Assembly: GCA_025618425.1 (NCBI GenBank)
Contig: CM046838.1
Span: 17,544,129 to 17,608,128, forward strand
DNA: 64,000 nt
DNA from: Heliocidaris tuberculata
Lineage: Eukaryota; Echinodermata; Echinoidea; Camarodonta; Echinometridae
Reading direction: 5' to 3'
The translations under genes were made by a program, and so were the position numbers. Shown here in pieces: positions 52,201-61,089 of this stretch. Every line of letters begins with the position of its first letter. The first letter of the stretch is position 1. Under the pieces are notes generated by a model. It ran no database searches, was not told the origin of the DNA, and worked only from the letters and a program-made list of their open reading frames with translations.

Positions 52201-53296
52201 AATGCATTTGCAGCAGCTTAAAACTACTCACATTATTATATAAATAGTGCATGGTCTATCATGCACTATACTGGATTATGTGCACGACAAATACTAAATT
52301 ATCCCAAGTGCAGTTTTGTTTCACCAAGGCCACAGGCCGAGGTGAAATAGAGCTGCATGAGGCATAATTTAGTCTTTAAAGTTCATATAGTCCAATAATG
52401 GTGCATAAATAGAACATGCACTAATTGTTATAGTAAATAGACCCCTAGATCTATAACTGAGCAATCGTAAACAAATGACTCATCCTCTATTCATTTAACA
52501 TGGGATTCCCCGTGCAAAAATCAAAGTTATGGTGCACAATCGTGCACAATCGTGCACTATAACAAAATTTTTGTACGTCATGTGATGCGAATCCAACCAA
52601 TCACAGCGTGTATTATACATACACTATTTACTACTAGTGTAATGTATTATATGAAATGTTATGCACATCCTCTTCCAGCAAGCATTTTAATACATCACAT
52701 ATATCTTAACCCTTTCAGGACAGGAATTATTCAAGGGCTAAATTGATCACATTTTGTTCTTCAAATTGGCAACAATAATATTTCTATTTTAATGCTACAT
52801 GGTTCTGATAAAATGTTTTGTCTTTGAAAACAACTGTCTTTGTCGAAAAGTTGAAAAAATTGCTAATTATGACCCCCCCCCCCCCAAAAAAAAATGATTT
52901 TGAACCTCTCAATGTGTCGCCAATTTAAGGATTTTAAAGCTTATTCTCCTCTTTAAAATTTCTGGCATCAAATGCAACAAAAATGGACACAGTGTGTGCA
53001 GAATTTTTTTGCCCTTTCTACTCATATATCTGGCATATTTTATAGGGCCCTGAATCAAAAGTTATTGAGCCAAACCACATAATGTGGTCAATTTTCTTGA
53101 AAGGGTTAAAATAATGAAACTTCTCAAGATCATTTCAATCCTGCATACTTACTTTGTTAGAGGATTAAATTCCTGCACATCTTATTGACCCTCTGTAGGA
53201 GACCAGACTGCCAAGATGAAGTACCTGTTTCGAGATGCCCGCTATTATCTCATCAAGAGCAACAACCATGAGAACATCGCTCTTGCCAAGGCTAAG
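41967..53296 (+). CDS. YTHDC1: YTHDC1 orthologue (nuclear m6A reader), exons 1-8, 3' part not in view
   Basis: Exons 41967-41997, 47339-47437, 48068-48603, 49480-49519, 50036-50317, 50682-50786, 51757-51807 and 53199-53296 join in frame (1242 nt, 414 codons), all with GT/AG borders. The product follows vertebrate YTHDC1 in order: an N-terminal [13 protein letters not shown] (human GELNVLDDIL), an acidic Glu/Asp tract, [25 protein letters not shown] (human ISPIVFD), AKLSSSV, then the YTH start [23 protein letters not shown] and N of IKSNNHEN, which contact the m6A nucleotide, are kept. The first cage tryptophan should open the next exon (GVWS), which I cannot find before 64000. YTHDC1 acts in the nucleus on m6A RNA in splicing, export and repeat silencing. 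The K/T/P/A-rich exon 3 has no vertebrate counterpart that I recognise. Confidence 0.92.
43770..44262. mobile_element. Long foldback, arms of about 230 bp
   Basis: The left arm (about 43770-44000) and right arm (about 44025-44262) are inverted copies. Shared words include GCAACGATGTGGATTTACTT, GCAGCTTTTGCTGT, AAAGACAGC and GAGTACAAGGCAGTGCA. Divergence is modest. It lies in YTHDC1 intron 1, so the pre-mRNA could form a double-stranded stem of about 200 bp. Confidence 0.8.
44665..45251. mobile_element. TTAA-flanked element with TTAAAGGG ends
   Basis: The left end TTAAAGGGGCAGTC and the reverse complement of the right end, TTAAAGGGATACT, are similar and both begin with TTAA. The interior is more GC-rich than the flanks and has no long frame. 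It could be a piggyBac-type non-autonomous element; the inverted repeats are short. Confidence 0.45.
45348..45524. mobile_element. 177 bp MITE with ACAGTTAAC ends, copy 1
   Basis: TA-flanked ACAGTTAAC and GTTAACTGT form the ends. The interior repeats TTCGACTTA/TAAGTCGAA words. A second copy in opposite orientation is at 62285-62431. Confidence 0.7.
46091..47149. mobile_element. 1.06 kb element with TGTCCCCGCCG ends and five repeats spaced exactly 147 bp
   Basis: TGTCCCCGCCG (46091-46101) is the exact reverse complement of 47139-47149. Inside are a GT run (46142-46198), six GTCC units, then a tandem array whose landmark GGGCTGGGTGGGGG starts at 46307, 46454, 46601, 46748 and 46895: every interval is 147 bp. 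Units differ by only a few bases and contain repeated ATGCAAATTTATGCAAATTT. No transposase frame is present. Confidence 0.8.
47339..47437 (+). CDS. YTHDC1: YTHDC1 exon 2
   Basis: Follows an extended T tract and ACCAG. It encodes [20 protein letters not shown] and more acidic residues, matching the conserved N-terminal helix of YTHDC1 (NVLDDIL in human). Donor GTAAGT; phase 1 at both ends. Confidence 0.9.
47690..47815 (+). mobile_element. tRNA-like SINE in YTHDC1 intron 2
   Basis: AGTCAATTGGTTTAAACACT is A-box-like. CGTGGGTTCGGTCCCTGTCA holds a near-consensus B box. GGCACATGTGTTCTTGGGAA follows. Related to the fragment at 9795-9900. Confidence 0.55.
48068..48603 (+). CDS. YTHDC1: YTHDC1 exon 3 (K/T/P/A-rich) with tandem CAGCAG acceptor
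   Basis: 536 nt encode about 178 residues dominated by Lys, Thr, Pro, Ala and Ser, with basic clusters such as TKKVIKKTP and [10 protein letters not shown] that could serve as nuclear localisation signals. The acceptor is CAGCAG (48065-48070); using the second AG (exon from 48071) removes one Ala and keeps the frame. The donor at 48604 (GGG|GTACTA) is weak but joins exon 4 in frame. Confidence 0.8.
48786..48944. mobile_element. 159 bp MITE with GGGCCCCATCTTATAAAGAG ends
   Basis: The first roughly 30 bases (GGGCCCCATCTTATAAAGAG, then TTGTGATTGATT) are inverted at the right end with one mismatch. Internal AATCGCAA/TTGCGATT words extend the fold. It lies in YTHDC1 intron 3. Confidence 0.8.
49480..49519 (+). 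CDS. YTHDC1: YTHDC1 exon 4 (40 nt micro-exon)
   Basis: Encodes [13 protein letters not shown] plus one base, with an AAAAAG acceptor and GTAAGG donor. Phase 0 in and phase 1 out, which makes exons 3 and 5 join in frame. Confidence 0.75.
49714..49748. repeat. 35 nt GC-rich hairpin in YTHDC1 intron 4
   Basis: ATGCCTCC...CCACC GAA GGTGG...GGAGGCAT forms a compact stem-loop; GGGAGGCAT is repeated just downstream. It looks like the terminus of a dispersed element, partner not found. Confidence 0.4.
50036..50317 (+). CDS. YTHDC1: YTHDC1 exon 5 (acidic segment)
   Basis: Encodes [14 protein letters not shown], then a run of about 35 mostly Glu/Asp residues, and ends [15 protein letters not shown]. 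It corresponds to the Glu-rich block and DTRSEASDSGSES of vertebrate YTHDC1. Donor GTGAGT, phase 1. Confidence 0.92.
50682..50786 (+). CDS. YTHDC1: YTHDC1 exon 6
   Basis: Encodes an RS-like basic segment ([12 protein letters not shown]) followed by [15 protein letters not shown], matching the conserved SPIVFD block of YTHDC1. Acceptor TTTTTTTGCAG, donor GTAAGG. Confidence 0.92.
50803..51214 (+). mobile_element. 412 bp TTAACCCTTTC element, copy 1, in YTHDC1 intron 6
   Basis: Starts TTAACCCTTTCAAGACAGGA only 16 bases after the exon 6 donor and ends TCTCGAAAGGGTTAA. Shares its whole length with 52706-53109 in the same orientation. TTAA at both ends and CCCTTTC termini fit a piggyBac-type non-autonomous element. 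Confidence 0.8.
51757..51807 (+). CDS. YTHDC1: YTHDC1 exon 7 (51 nt)
   Basis: Encodes [17 protein letters not shown], matching EKKHEKLSSSVRAV of human YTHDC1. The length is a multiple of three and both ends are in phase 1, so skipping would keep the frame. It is flanked by direct copies of the TTAA element in introns 6 and 7. Confidence 0.9.
52706..53109 (+). mobile_element. 404 bp TTAACCCTTTC element, copy 2, in YTHDC1 intron 7
   Basis: Starts TTAACCCTTTCAGGACAGGA and ends TTCTTGAAAGGGTTAA, 89 bases before exon 8. It contains a C/A homopolymer insertion near 52873 not seen in copy 1. Confidence 0.8.
53199..53296 (+). CDS. YTHDC1: YTHDC1 exon 8 (start of YTH domain)
   Basis: Encodes [20 protein letters not shown] then [13 protein letters not shown] and stops in phase 0 at donor GTAAGG. 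This is nearly identical to human [20 protein letters not shown] through LAKAK. The K, S, N and N RNA-contact residues are intact. Read-through into the intron would reach TAG after about 12 codons. The next exon should start GVWS; none is visible downstream. Confidence 0.95.
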
Positions 53297-53403
53297 GTAA
53301 GGCTGTTTGTGAAGGCGGTGATGGAAAGATAGTGTTAGAATGGTGAGTGACAAGAGGGAGAGTGATAGAGAATGAGAGGGGGAGAGGGAGAGGGATATTT
53401 AGG

Positions 53404-53409
<6 letters not shown>

Positions 53410-53443
<34 letters not shown>
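53410..53443. repeat. GA microsatellite
   Basis: A GA run just inside the intron after YTHDC1 exon 8, with further GA/GGA tracts to 53510. Confidence 0.85.
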
Positions 53444-53446
<3 letters not shown>

Positions 53447-54558
53447 AGAAAGAATAGGGGACATTTATCAAGAGATTGTGTGGGAGAAAAAGAGAGAGAG
53501 AGAGAGGGGTCAACTCAGGAAGATATGTCAAGTGACTTGAATTTTCTTGCAATCTTATCAGAACTTCTGTTATTTGAAGTTCTTGCACCACACAAATGAT
53601 TGACAAATTGCAGTTCATTCCCTATTATGGTTCTTTATACCATATTTTAAATACCTAAGTAATTGTTGCTGAACAGTTTTAGGGTATTGCATATTTTATA
53701 ATCATCATGCAATATCCCATATAAGGTATATGTATATATATAATTATATATACTATTGAAACAAAAACAGAAAAGTTGAGAAAACATTCTGTATTGTGTT
53801 TTCCCCACCCCTAATAAAATGCAAACAAAATTATTTCTTTTTTGTTCACCCTCCTTATTTGTGAGTTCTGACTTCTGAGAAATCATCTACAATCATTGAA
53901 GATTTTGACTGAATTGCAAGGAAATTGAAATTTGTGACTGTATGAAATCAGATTGATTGGTTGTGTATTAGTGGTAAATGAAGGAAGAGGGTGATTTATG
54001 AAAATCATGATCATATTTATGTCAGTGGAAAAGGGTATTCTAAGTTTAATTCATCATCTGAAATCTTTCATTTTGGAAGGTTGTCACTGCCATAGTATGA
54101 ATGAAATAACTTTTTGTTTATATGATTTATCTACGGAATTGTAAGGTAAATAAGGTATCTTTTTATGTCACATTTGATGAAGAACCATAGCAATTTGTAC
54201 AATATTTCATAGGTACATACATGTACTATGTGTTATGTATAAAGATTAGAACCCATGAAGAACCATATGAACATTCAATGTTTAAAACCAGTGCTGGCCA
54301 GGTGATTTTGTTGGAAGCAGGCAATTGTGTATACAGGAATCAACTTCTAGAACAGCAAAATGGAACATGTGTGTGGGAGGACAAAGGGGCAAGATCTGCC
54401 CCAGTGACCTTCATTCTGCAATGAGTGCCTGCAGTGTAACATGTAGAATTGTGAAGTCATTAGATAATGTGAATTATGGAGCAGAGAGGAGACGTGTTCT
54501 ACACTGAAGATATCAGTCGTGATACAAGAGATTCTCATATGCTTTGCAAAGTGGAAGG

Positions 54559-54710
54559 ATGCACAGCGATCAGCAGGAAGTACAGTTCTTCTTTGTGAAG
54601 CAACCTTATTCGTCCTTCGAGTTGGGATCCTTTGGTGATATCAACAGCATTGTCGGTGATGTCAAAGGAATTGTGCAGCTTGTGCCTTGGAATGCCATTT
54701 TTGAAAGGAC
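54559..54710 (+). CDS. Small upstream ORF, exon 1 (68 aa peptide, shared transcript with BEN gene predicted)
   Basis: ATG at 54559 (A at -3) opens MHSDQQEVQFFFVKQPYSSF and continues with a mixed, non-repetitive composition to PWNAIFER, then donor GTGAGT at 54711 in phase 2. Spliced to 56305 it runs 17 more codons (VLRKSGIDVSQGSLVQT) and stops at TAA 56357-56359. That TAA overlaps the ATG of the BEN ORF. Codon usage looks coding. I do not recognise the peptide. It does not resemble the missing YTH residues. The exon's 5' boundary is unknown. Confidence 0.5.
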
Positions 54711-56304
54711 GTGAGTGTGACTTGCATTAGTGGAAACCCATTAAGTGAACTTTTGAAAATGCTCTTGATACCTCGGTCATAAACTGTCAAAGAACTGAAT
54801 AAAAGAACATTCTATCCTATGTTAGTCAAGAGCAAAAATGAACAATATAACCCATACCTTTGCAAATGCAGCCCCAAGTGCTTGATATGAACACTTCTCA
54901 AAAGAAATATAGAATTTGTTTGATTTTCATCTTCAATTATCATGGACAATTCTTGAAATGGAATTTGAAAAACAATTGTTTTTTGCACAATTCTTGCCAT
55001 GGACCTACATGTATCTAATCTGGCTTTGGACTTCAATCCACATTTTGACTCAATTGTTTTGACGAAGTGCATCAAGTGCATCACTGGACTTATTATCTGA
55101 ATGAACCGCTCTGATGCTATTTGTAGTTCTCATCATAATAGAAATTACTTCCTGTCATCTTTTATGTTTTAGTTCTTTCCTTTCCTCTTGTTGTCACATG
55201 TTCTATTTGCCTACAGCACATAAAGTGAGTGAGAGTAGAAAGGTGCATTGACTGCATTTTATTTTGATTGACTTTGCTTAGTAATCTGAAAATTTGATGA
55301 ATAATTGTTACGTTGGGAGATGGGGGCAGACGTCAATAGGATGTGAGTTCATGTGACAGAGAATTTTTTGGTTGAAAACATTTGAAGGTGATTCACAGTG
55401 TTGATAAAAGTAAAGGTGTCAAAAAATTAATTTTACCTATAATTGCCCATTTTAGATGCAGTCCTATAGGGGTACAATGTAGAACACTACCCTTTTAAGT
55501 TTACTCTGGAATACTTGCATTTTTGAGAAATTCAGATTTGTAGTATTTGATTTTAACCTTCAACGACTAATATCTCCTGTTACAGCTGGTTTGCTTGATC
55601 ATGAATATTTTCTGGATAGGATTGTTTGAACTTATAACTTACATATGATTTTCTGTTCGTGAAGATAAAATCACAAAATGATAAGAATCCAAGGATACCC
55701 CCCCCCACTTTCAAACATCACATTTAGAGGGGAGAACAGATTTGTCCAACAGATCAGATAACAGGGAGCTACATGTATTTTAGCTTTCCAAACTAATTGA
55801 AGAACACTGATAATGGATTTGGTCTAAGACCAACAAGATGCATCTGGTAAAATACCAAAATCCATTTTACCAACGCTTTGTATTGCCTCAAAGAAAGAAG
55901 TTAATCTTTTACGAACAGATATCCTTAATATTTAGGAAAGGCAGACATTATGGTTAGTTCGATATGTCTTAGAAATGACCACCATAGAGGGATCCTGCTC
56001 TGATGGAAATGGAAAATCCAACTGAGAGGTTACAATTAAAGCAATATGTTGATGTGCAATATTGATTGGAGTAAAGGACAGTGTGATGAAAGATTATCTA
56101 GAATACTCTTGCACATGAGTATGAACTTTCTAAACTCTTTCACTCTGTGTGCTGTAGGTTCACTTTGTTGCATGTGTAGTAGATGACTTCATGTTATATT
56201 TTCTATGAGCAATATAATAAACTTGCTTTTCTGACATTATTTTCCAATTGTTGCTGTGATTTGTGAATTCTAACATTTTTTTGTTGGTCTTTTTGTTTTC
56301 ATAG

Positions 56305-56359
56305 TGTTCTTCGAAAGTCCGGAATAGATGTCAGCCAGGGAAGCCTGGTTCAGACCTAA
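56305..56359 (+). CDS. Small upstream ORF, exon 2 and stop overlapping the BEN start (TAATG)
   Basis: The acceptor TTTTCATAG at 56304 opens the exon. With the ...AC phase from 54710, the frame gives T-VLRKSGIDVSQGSLVQT and stops at 56357-56359. In the BEN frame the same exon has its first ATG at 56359-56361. Another upstream frame into BEN is blocked because the phase-0 frame in the 54559 exon hits TGA just before the donor. Confidence 0.5.
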
Positions 56360-57123
56360 TGGGCTCACTACAGTTGTCTTCCTCCCGATCAGTAGGCCGT
56401 GTGGGCAAACCTCAAAATGGCATCTTCCAAAGACCTGCCCAAAAGAGTCGCAATAACTCATACTCTGCAGCAATTAGCCATGCATATAAAAGAAAATATT
56501 CAACTGCACCTGCCACAGCAACCTCGGAGAGTATCCCTATCCAAACTAAAACTTCCTACTTGGATGGGGATTTCAGTCATGACAATCATGATCTTTCTCC
56601 TGAACACTTACATGCACAGACTAGTTCTCAAAGAAATAATACATTTGACGAAAAGACGGAGCACAGTCATATACAAGCAAAACAATCTTTACCCAGAACT
56701 TCTGAGAATTCGCTTGGGCATCCACATGATCGACCTGGACGGATACCACATAGGTACATTTATCGTAGACAGAAGGCTCTTGGTAATTCTAGGGATCCTG
56801 GTTTTCCTGACAATGGGCATTCTGACATTTCCCTAGAATCTGCAGGGTTGAATGGACAGGAACTGGACGAACTAAGCTTAGATGATGATGATGATGATGA
56901 CGACTACGATGATGATGATGATGATGCATTTTTTCCTTCTTACAGCAGAAGGGAAAGTAGATGGAGAAGTACCAATTTTTCGGATAATCATCCAAACTTT
57001 GGATGTGTTGGTGATGATTATGATGTCCCAGAACATGAACTCTTTAGAGAAAGCTCAAGAATAAATGATACTAGTGATATGGAAAGGCTGCTTCTCGATG
57101 CATCAACTAAATTGAATGATCAG
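56359..57123 (+). CDS. BEN-domain gene, coding exon 1
   Basis: Starts MGSLQLSSSRSVGRV and ends LDASTKLNDQ at donor GTATGC, phase 0 (255 codons). Contains GAT/GAC runs (56881-56926) encoding Asp-rich LDDDDDDDDYDDDDDD, a microsatellite inside coding sequence. The exon itself begins at 56305. Confidence 0.85.
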
Positions 57124-60100
57124 GTATGCTACTTGTTTATATGAAAGAGTTGATATGAGAACTTTCAATGTACATTATTTAATGACTGATAACTTCTACT
57201 GGTACTTTTAAAAAATAAGACCTAAAGAGTAGCACCGAGCTTTGCTCTGCATTAAATTCAAAGCTAAGGAATTTGTAGCATTGTAGGGACTTATCAGGAG
57301 AACTATTTGATATAAAATCACAGTTTCAATGTAACTTGTACATGTATGCCATCATCACTGCGGTGCTGGAGGCATTATTGTGTACAATTCCTAATGAGTT
57401 TTACTGCTATGGTACCATTGCTGTGTACTTTTCTAAATAAATGAAAGGAAGCAGCTGTATTGATCATCAACAGAGGAAATGTTATGGTTGAGGTAAGAGA
57501 GAAATTATGAAATATAAAGGTAGATATTCATTTGAAGATTTACCAATGACTGTAATTTTCTTCTCTTCAGAGTTCCATGCGTCTTCGCATTCAGCAATTG
57601 GAAAGCATTTTGGGGAATGTGATTGCAGTTTTGCGGAAACTGGTTCACAAGACCAACTCTCCCCTTCAAAGATCACCTCAAAGGGCAAGGAGAAAAAGAG
57701 TGCCACAATATGAAGGCCCTTCAAGGTCCAGCCCTGCAAATGCCCTCAATAGATGGAGGGGTAACCATAGAGATGATGTGAATATACGTAGGAGAAGAGA
57801 GAGTGAATTGGATGAAGGACTTCCGGAGAATTTATCTCATGTGAATACACCTAGTGAGGTCCAACAGACTCTTTTGAATAATATTACCCGTAATGAGCCT
57901 TGTGAAGTTGAACATGATGAAGATGAAAGTGGAGCAGAGAACCATCAAGATTTATCCGATTCTGGATTTCAGGTTGATCCTAGACCTGCTGAGAGCGATC
58001 AAGACGATGCTGATAACGTTGATCAGGAGCATAATGGCCATGAAGGTTCCGACTCTAGGAACATTGCCAGTGCTTGCCAAATAAATGACAAAGAAAAGAA
58101 TGATGAGGAACATAATGGTGACACTGCACTAAATTCTATTAGCGACGAGCAAACTATTAGAGACATTGCAAATGAAAATAAGGATGGTCATCTCTCAAGG
58201 TCAAGATCCTGTCCTGATGCCGATGAACTGGGCCCAACTGAACCAGATATTGCTCTGGTAGAAACAGACAATAGTCAAGCCACTAATGAAGTCACTCATG
58301 AAGAGACCATTGACACTCCAACATTTGAGACAAATGAAAATTCCTTACCTGCAACTATTCCAAATGAGAGAGACACCCCAGCCGTGGATCCAGATGGCCC
58401 AGTCATCCTGCATGTCAAATCTGAATTTAGTTGTGACACTGCCTCTTGGCCAGATAGCTCACGTCCAAGCAGTTCTTTCGGCCATTCAGAATTAGCTCCC
58501 CGAGAAAGGGATCTTGTGGTGCTATCTGATGACTCCTGTGCGCCCGATAGCCCAGTCTTTCTCTATTCAAGTGAGGCTGTAGATGCTGCTCAAAGAGCAC
58601 AGGATCAACGGGAGAGGAATCTTGTAGGTCATGGACAAGAGACAGAAAACATGCGATCCCTGCAAGAAATATTCACTTCTGTGACAGGGTCAAATGCTGA
58701 GGATCTATTGCACAATGAAGTTGAGCTTCTTAATGACCAACAGAAATTGATGAAACTGGAGAATTTAGAACACAACCTCCAAGCTGACCATAGTCAGTTT
58801 TATGAAGGAAGGACAGAACCTTTATTTGCAGATGTATACAAATCAAGAGGACCTTCTGTCAGTGATAATTCTGTCAACAATTCTATTAACATTGGTACCA
58901 CAAGAAGACCAGTACAAAAATTCAGTGGGAGGTTGGTACAGCATGATGATGCCATTCAACTTGCTGGACGGAATACCATGTCGCATGTTTTTAACCAGAA
59001 TGGGCATGCACAACACAGGGGCATGTCAAGCCAGTCTCATGGCTCTAGCATGAACCCATTAGAAATGCATCAGAGCCATATTGAAAGACTTCAATCTGGG
59101 CATGATGCCCAGAGCTTCCATCTCCAACCATATTCCATAGACTTCCAGACCAGTACTGTTGGAAGAAGAGCTGCCAGCACAAAGTATTCCGCCATGAGTG
59201 CTCATACCGCTTCCAATCAGCCAAAAACATTTAATAGCCAAAGTAATATTCCTGCAGTGAATGCTTATGTGAAACTCAGTAGTGGGCTTCGTGGTAGTAA
59301 AAGCAAACACCTTCACACTGTTCCACCATCTACCATGGTTCCAAACCTATCGAACCTGGGCTCTCTAAAACCCCACAATGTCATTCTGCGATCAGTGCCC
59401 AACAAAGATGGTCCCAACACTCTGAACTTTGGATCACAGCCCTCCAGTGCGCAGTCCGGATATCATAATGGCCCTCAAGGTCAATCCAATGCCATGCAAA
59501 GTAGTCAGGTTCAGGGAATGCAGCAGCCACATACACTTCCACATCAGGTTGGCAGTGGCTTTGTTGCTAGTGGCAATCTGGAACAAGGACAAGGGGCAGG
59601 AACTGCACAGTTTGCCCCTGAGATGTACAAGCAAGCTGACAGTAAGTAGTACTCTTTATCTTTCATGTTCAACTTCTTGTTTGACATGTGCTGCATTCTA
59701 TATCAACATTGAGATACAGTTCTAGAATCTGTCAAGAACAATTTACATATGCCTCTAGCAAATGATTTTGGTGTACTTTACTACTCGTTCTACATTTTAA
59801 TCATCTCTACTAACAATGTCGAACATTGAATCGCAGTTTAGTGAGGAACTTTTTATGTTTTTTTTATTTTCTTGCACAGGTGGTGATGTTTTGTAGACTT
59901 CTTATCTGTTTTTTCCCTTGCTTATACCACAGCAGCTTGGGATTCCTCACTAGATAAAAAATTGACTGGTGTGGAGCTATTTTAAATTGAAATTGGCTGG
60001 TTTGGGGCTATTTAGCATTGTGTGTATATCAATCATTCTAGAAAAAAAAAAATCATATTCTTCCTGGATACCAAGATGAACAGAAAGAGCACTGTCATTT

Positions 60101-60976
60101 GATTTTAATAATTCTGACTTTCTGATCATTTTGCAACCCATGGATTCCTAGCAGTACTCCCTGATTATTGTTAACCAACGCCATATTGAGACATGTTTTG
60201 TGTGAATATACCCATGTTTATGGGAGATACTTAATGAATCTATGATCCCCATATCTCAGGTACGATTGCAGCCATTTTGGAGGAGCGGGACTGGAGTCTG
60301 GCCCGTTCTGCTGTGGATGGGGCAACATCCTTGTCCAGGGCATTGGCACAGGCCCTCTTTGGGGATAGCATTCTTATCAAGAGTACTTTCAAGTCTTATG
60401 GGAGAGGCAAGGGCTACACAGAACTGGATCCCATTTTAGTCAAGAAAATTGAAAGTATGCTTCCACTTTCTGCTTTCATAATTTCAAGTAACTATTATTA
60501 TTAAGTAATTGAAAAAAATTGTTATAATATACATGTATGCAAAAAAAGGTCTCTAGTTGTCCAGAAAATGAAAAAAAATAGAACATTTTTTATATCAATA
60601 ATTGTGATGTGAATTGTTATCACTTTTGATATGTTGTCCATTTGATTGCAGATATTACACTATTGTACTTGCGAAAGAGATATTGAAATAGTGATTCATT
60701 TATTACTTCTTAATCTATCTAAACAAGTATATGGGACTGTCAGTGTGTCATTGATTAAAAGCGGTATGTTGAAATTCCTTAGCAAGTCTGGATTTTACTC
60801 AACCTATGTGTAATAGGAGTTTCCTTCTGTTATTCTTTAATTATTTAACAGATGCAGTGATGAAGATGTTTTGTCAAGAAAAGGGCTTCAAGTATCGCAA
60901 ACGAATGTGGTCCCTCTGCAAGCAGTCGCTCGGCCAAAGAATGAAATATTTGCGCAATCGCTACAACATAATATGA
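56359..60976 (+). CDS. BEN-domain protein, about 1051 aa, four coding exons
   Basis: Coding parts 56359-57123, 57571-59641, 60260-60454 and 60852-60976 join in frame (3156 nt including TGA). The long N-terminal part is Ser/Asn/Gln/His-rich and likely disordered, with an Asp run at about residues 175-190. Residues from about 257 form a short coiled-coil-like helix (MRLRIQQLESILGNVIAVLR) followed by basic RRARRKRV, a possible nuclear signal. The C-terminal 100 residues fit a BEN domain: LSRALAQALFG, STFKSYGRGKG, TELDPILVKKI, then a basic helix with MWSLCKQSLGQRMKYLRNR. BEN domains bind DNA or mediate protein contacts in chromatin regulators. The family member is not assigned; similarity to BANP, BEND or NACC types cannot be ranked by eye. 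Confidence 0.85.
57571..59641 (+). CDS. BEN-domain gene, coding exon 2 (690 codons)
   Basis: Acceptor CTTCTCTTCAG at 57570. A single open frame of 2071 nt starts SSMRLRIQQLESILGNV, passes a basic patch and a long acidic/polar region (EHDEDESGAENH; EVTHEETIDTP), then a Ser/Gln/His/Asn-rich region, and ends at donor GTAAGT, phase 1. A frame this long without stops in AT-rich DNA is strong evidence of coding. Confidence 0.9.
60260..60454 (+). CDS. BEN-domain gene, coding exon 3 (first part of BEN domain)
   Basis: Acceptor ATATCTCAG at 60259. Encodes STIAAILEERDWSLARSAVD, SLSRALAQALFGDSILIKST and TELDPILVKKIE, the first helices and the LDP motif of a BEN domain. Donor GTATGC, phase 1. Confidence 0.85.
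60852..60976 (+). CDS. BEN-domain gene, last coding exon
   Basis: Acceptor TTTAACAG at 60851. Encodes NAVMKMFCQEKGFKYRKRMW and SLCKQSLGQRMKYLRNRYNI, the basic C-terminal helices of the BEN fold, then TGA at 60974-60976. The domain forms the extreme C-terminus. Confidence 0.85.
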
Positions 60977-61089
60977 TGCTCTTGGGAAATACATGTACAT
61001 GTACATGCGACAGCTAAAACCCATTGCAATGATCTTTTCATTTTGCAAAGTGTGTACATTACAATGTGTTCCTCTTTTGACTTGTGCAG

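Noticed and set aside
54221..54424. Frame containing CVWEDKGARS considered as the missing YTH exon GVWS
   Set aside because: Only the VW pair agrees; the following residues do not resemble the YTH domain and there is no acceptor in phase 0 at that place.
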